A stretch of 62,737 nucleotides of DNA from Eubacterium sp. CAG:274 (GTDB lineage Bacteria > Bacillota > Clostridia > Lachnospirales > CAG-274), in NCBI GenBank assembly GCA_000432155.1, contig FR888453.1, forward strand, positions 1-62,737. The letters are read 5' to 3'. This document shows, piece after piece, positions 62,185 to 62,737 of the stretch. The notes below the pieces were generated by a model. That model was given only the letters and a program-made list of their open reading frames with translations, was not told the origin of the DNA and searched no databases. Position 1 is the stretch's first letter; every line of letters begins with the position of its first letter. A program made the position numbers and the translations under genes.

Positions 62185-62219
62185 AAGGTTAGTATAAGCT
62201 AACTTTTTCTATAAGTCAA
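62185..62219 (-). promoter_or_regulatory. Promoter with DtxR/IdeR-like palindrome
   Basis: Minus-strand -35 TTGACT (62214-62219), 17-bp spacer, -10 TATACT (62191-62196). A palindrome AAGTTAG-cttata-CTAACCTT-like element (62185-62205) covers the -10. GTTAG/CTAAC half-sites resemble those of iron- or manganese-dependent DtxR-family repressors. Confidence 0.6.
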
Positions 62220-62241
62220 CCGCTTTATTGAGAAGATTTTT

Positions 62242-62737
62242 TCAATTAGTCTTTTTCTTTAAAAGTACTTTAAACATCAACAACAGTCCTGTCAAGCCAA
62301 AAACAAAATATCCCCTTGCAACTATATTTTCAAAGCCTATAAAAGACAGTAACAAAGACAAAAGTGCTACTGTAACACATACAACAGCCTTATTTTTTCC
62401 AGTTTTATTTTTCAAATACTGTGATGCACTATAACTATTACTAACAGCCGTAGTAAATACTGCTCCTCCTATTGTAAAAATATATAAATATGTCAGCAAT
62501 TCCCCCTGTGGCAACAGGTTGAGTACAGGCAAGGGACAATTTTTTACAAACCCATAATATTTATACAGAGGAATTGCTATAGCCAAAGCTGTAATTCCAA
62601 TTAAAATTGCCGAAAAAGTTGCCATACCTTTTTTATATTTATGCTCTGTTACAACTGCCAGAGAAGATGCCAGATTATAAGAAACATAAATAAAGGGAGA
62701 AAACACACCTTTTACACTACTTGCCGGAGGTCTGAAC
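62242..62737 (-). CDS. C-terminal part of a permease-like membrane protein (YkvI-like)
   Basis: The reading frame is open to the edge of the window, so the start lies outside; about 165 residues are seen. It has four or five membrane helices, with the conserved-looking SPFIYVSYNLASSLAVVTEH and TIGGAVFTTAVSNSYSASQY. This suggests the YkvI branch of APC-type permeases, which are otherwise poorly characterised. It ends 23 bp before the divergent-looking metal promoter region but is on the same strand and has no visible terminator of its own. Confidence 0.7.
   Translation of the reverse strand, partial: FRPPASSVKGVFSPFIYVSYNLASSLAVVTEHKYKKGMATFSAILIGITALAIAIPLYKYYGFVKNCPLPVLNLLPQGELLTYLYIFTIGGAVFTTAVSNSYSASQYLKNKTGKNKAVVCVTVALLSLLLSFIGFENIVARGYFVFGLTGLLLMFKVLLKKKTN

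Noticed and set aside
54292..62737. Complete prophage or insertion element in the accessory end
   Set aside because: Only the terminase pair is phage-like; no integrase, transposase, head, tail or direct-repeat ends are visible.
1..62737. CRISPR arrays, tRNA or rRNA genes
   Set aside because: No regularly spaced repeats, and no cloverleaf or rRNA sequence, was seen on either strand.

Overview
The window reads as chromosomal DNA of a low-GC, anaerobic, endospore-forming member of the Clostridia (Firmicutes). Evidence: AT-rich codon use, strong AGGAGG ribosome sites with several TTG and GTG starts, the late sporulation sigma factor SigG, a T-box leader ahead of ileS, SLH-domain surface proteins with a CsaB pyruvyltransferase, a dockerin protein, and an F-type ATP synthase whose c subunit has the sodium-binding signature. 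No species can be named from the sequence alone.

Layout. 1-6.5 kb: a hexuronate operon on the minus strand (TRAP transporter, uxuA, uxuB, GntR regulator). 6.7-10.8 kb: sigG, two M16 peptidase-like genes and lgt, tightly packed. 11-13.4 kb: a MarR-controlled operon with a cytidylate-kinase-like protein and a MATE exporter. 13.5-18 kb: a 1503-residue secreted protein with discoidin, NPCBM, transglutaminase-like and dockerin parts. 18-20.4 kb: LysE exporter, HxlR regulator, acetyltransferase and a HAD phosphatase. 20.5-24.7 kb: metG, tatD and a G5/3D cell-wall protein behind a possible attenuator. 25-39 kb: a secreted propeller-like protein, then a long minus-strand cluster for a secondary cell-wall polysaccharide (TagA-type transferase, CsaB, O-antigen-ligase-like protein, two glycosyltransferases, a nucleotide-sugar dehydrogenase, flippase and a phosphodiester glycosidase). 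39-46.3 kb: the complete ATP synthase operon. 46.8-50.2 kb: ileS with its T-box. 50.4-54.2 kb: acetyltransferase, second MATE exporter, CorC-type protein and the RNase P RNA.

54.3-62.7 kb is the most accessory-looking part. It has an SLH-anchored amidase whose signal peptide is cut by an in-frame TAG, and a type I toxin-antitoxin locus (25-residue holin-like toxin with a cis-antisense RNA). It also has a secreted Thr/Glu-linker protein tightly coupled to a 47-residue orphan peptide, and a terminase small/large subunit pair with no other phage genes. That pair sits behind a perfect consensus promoter with tandem terminators. The window closes with an iron-type mini-operon (36-residue membrane peptide and a FeoB-associated/HMA protein) and the C-terminal part of a permease.

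How the parts connect. The CsaB/TagA cluster should make the pyruvylated wall polysaccharide that SLH domains bind, and the amidase at 54.3 kb carries three SLH repeats. SigG points to sporulation. The sodium-type ATP synthase points to a sodium-based energy economy. All assignments are from reading sequence and translated motifs; no database search was run.
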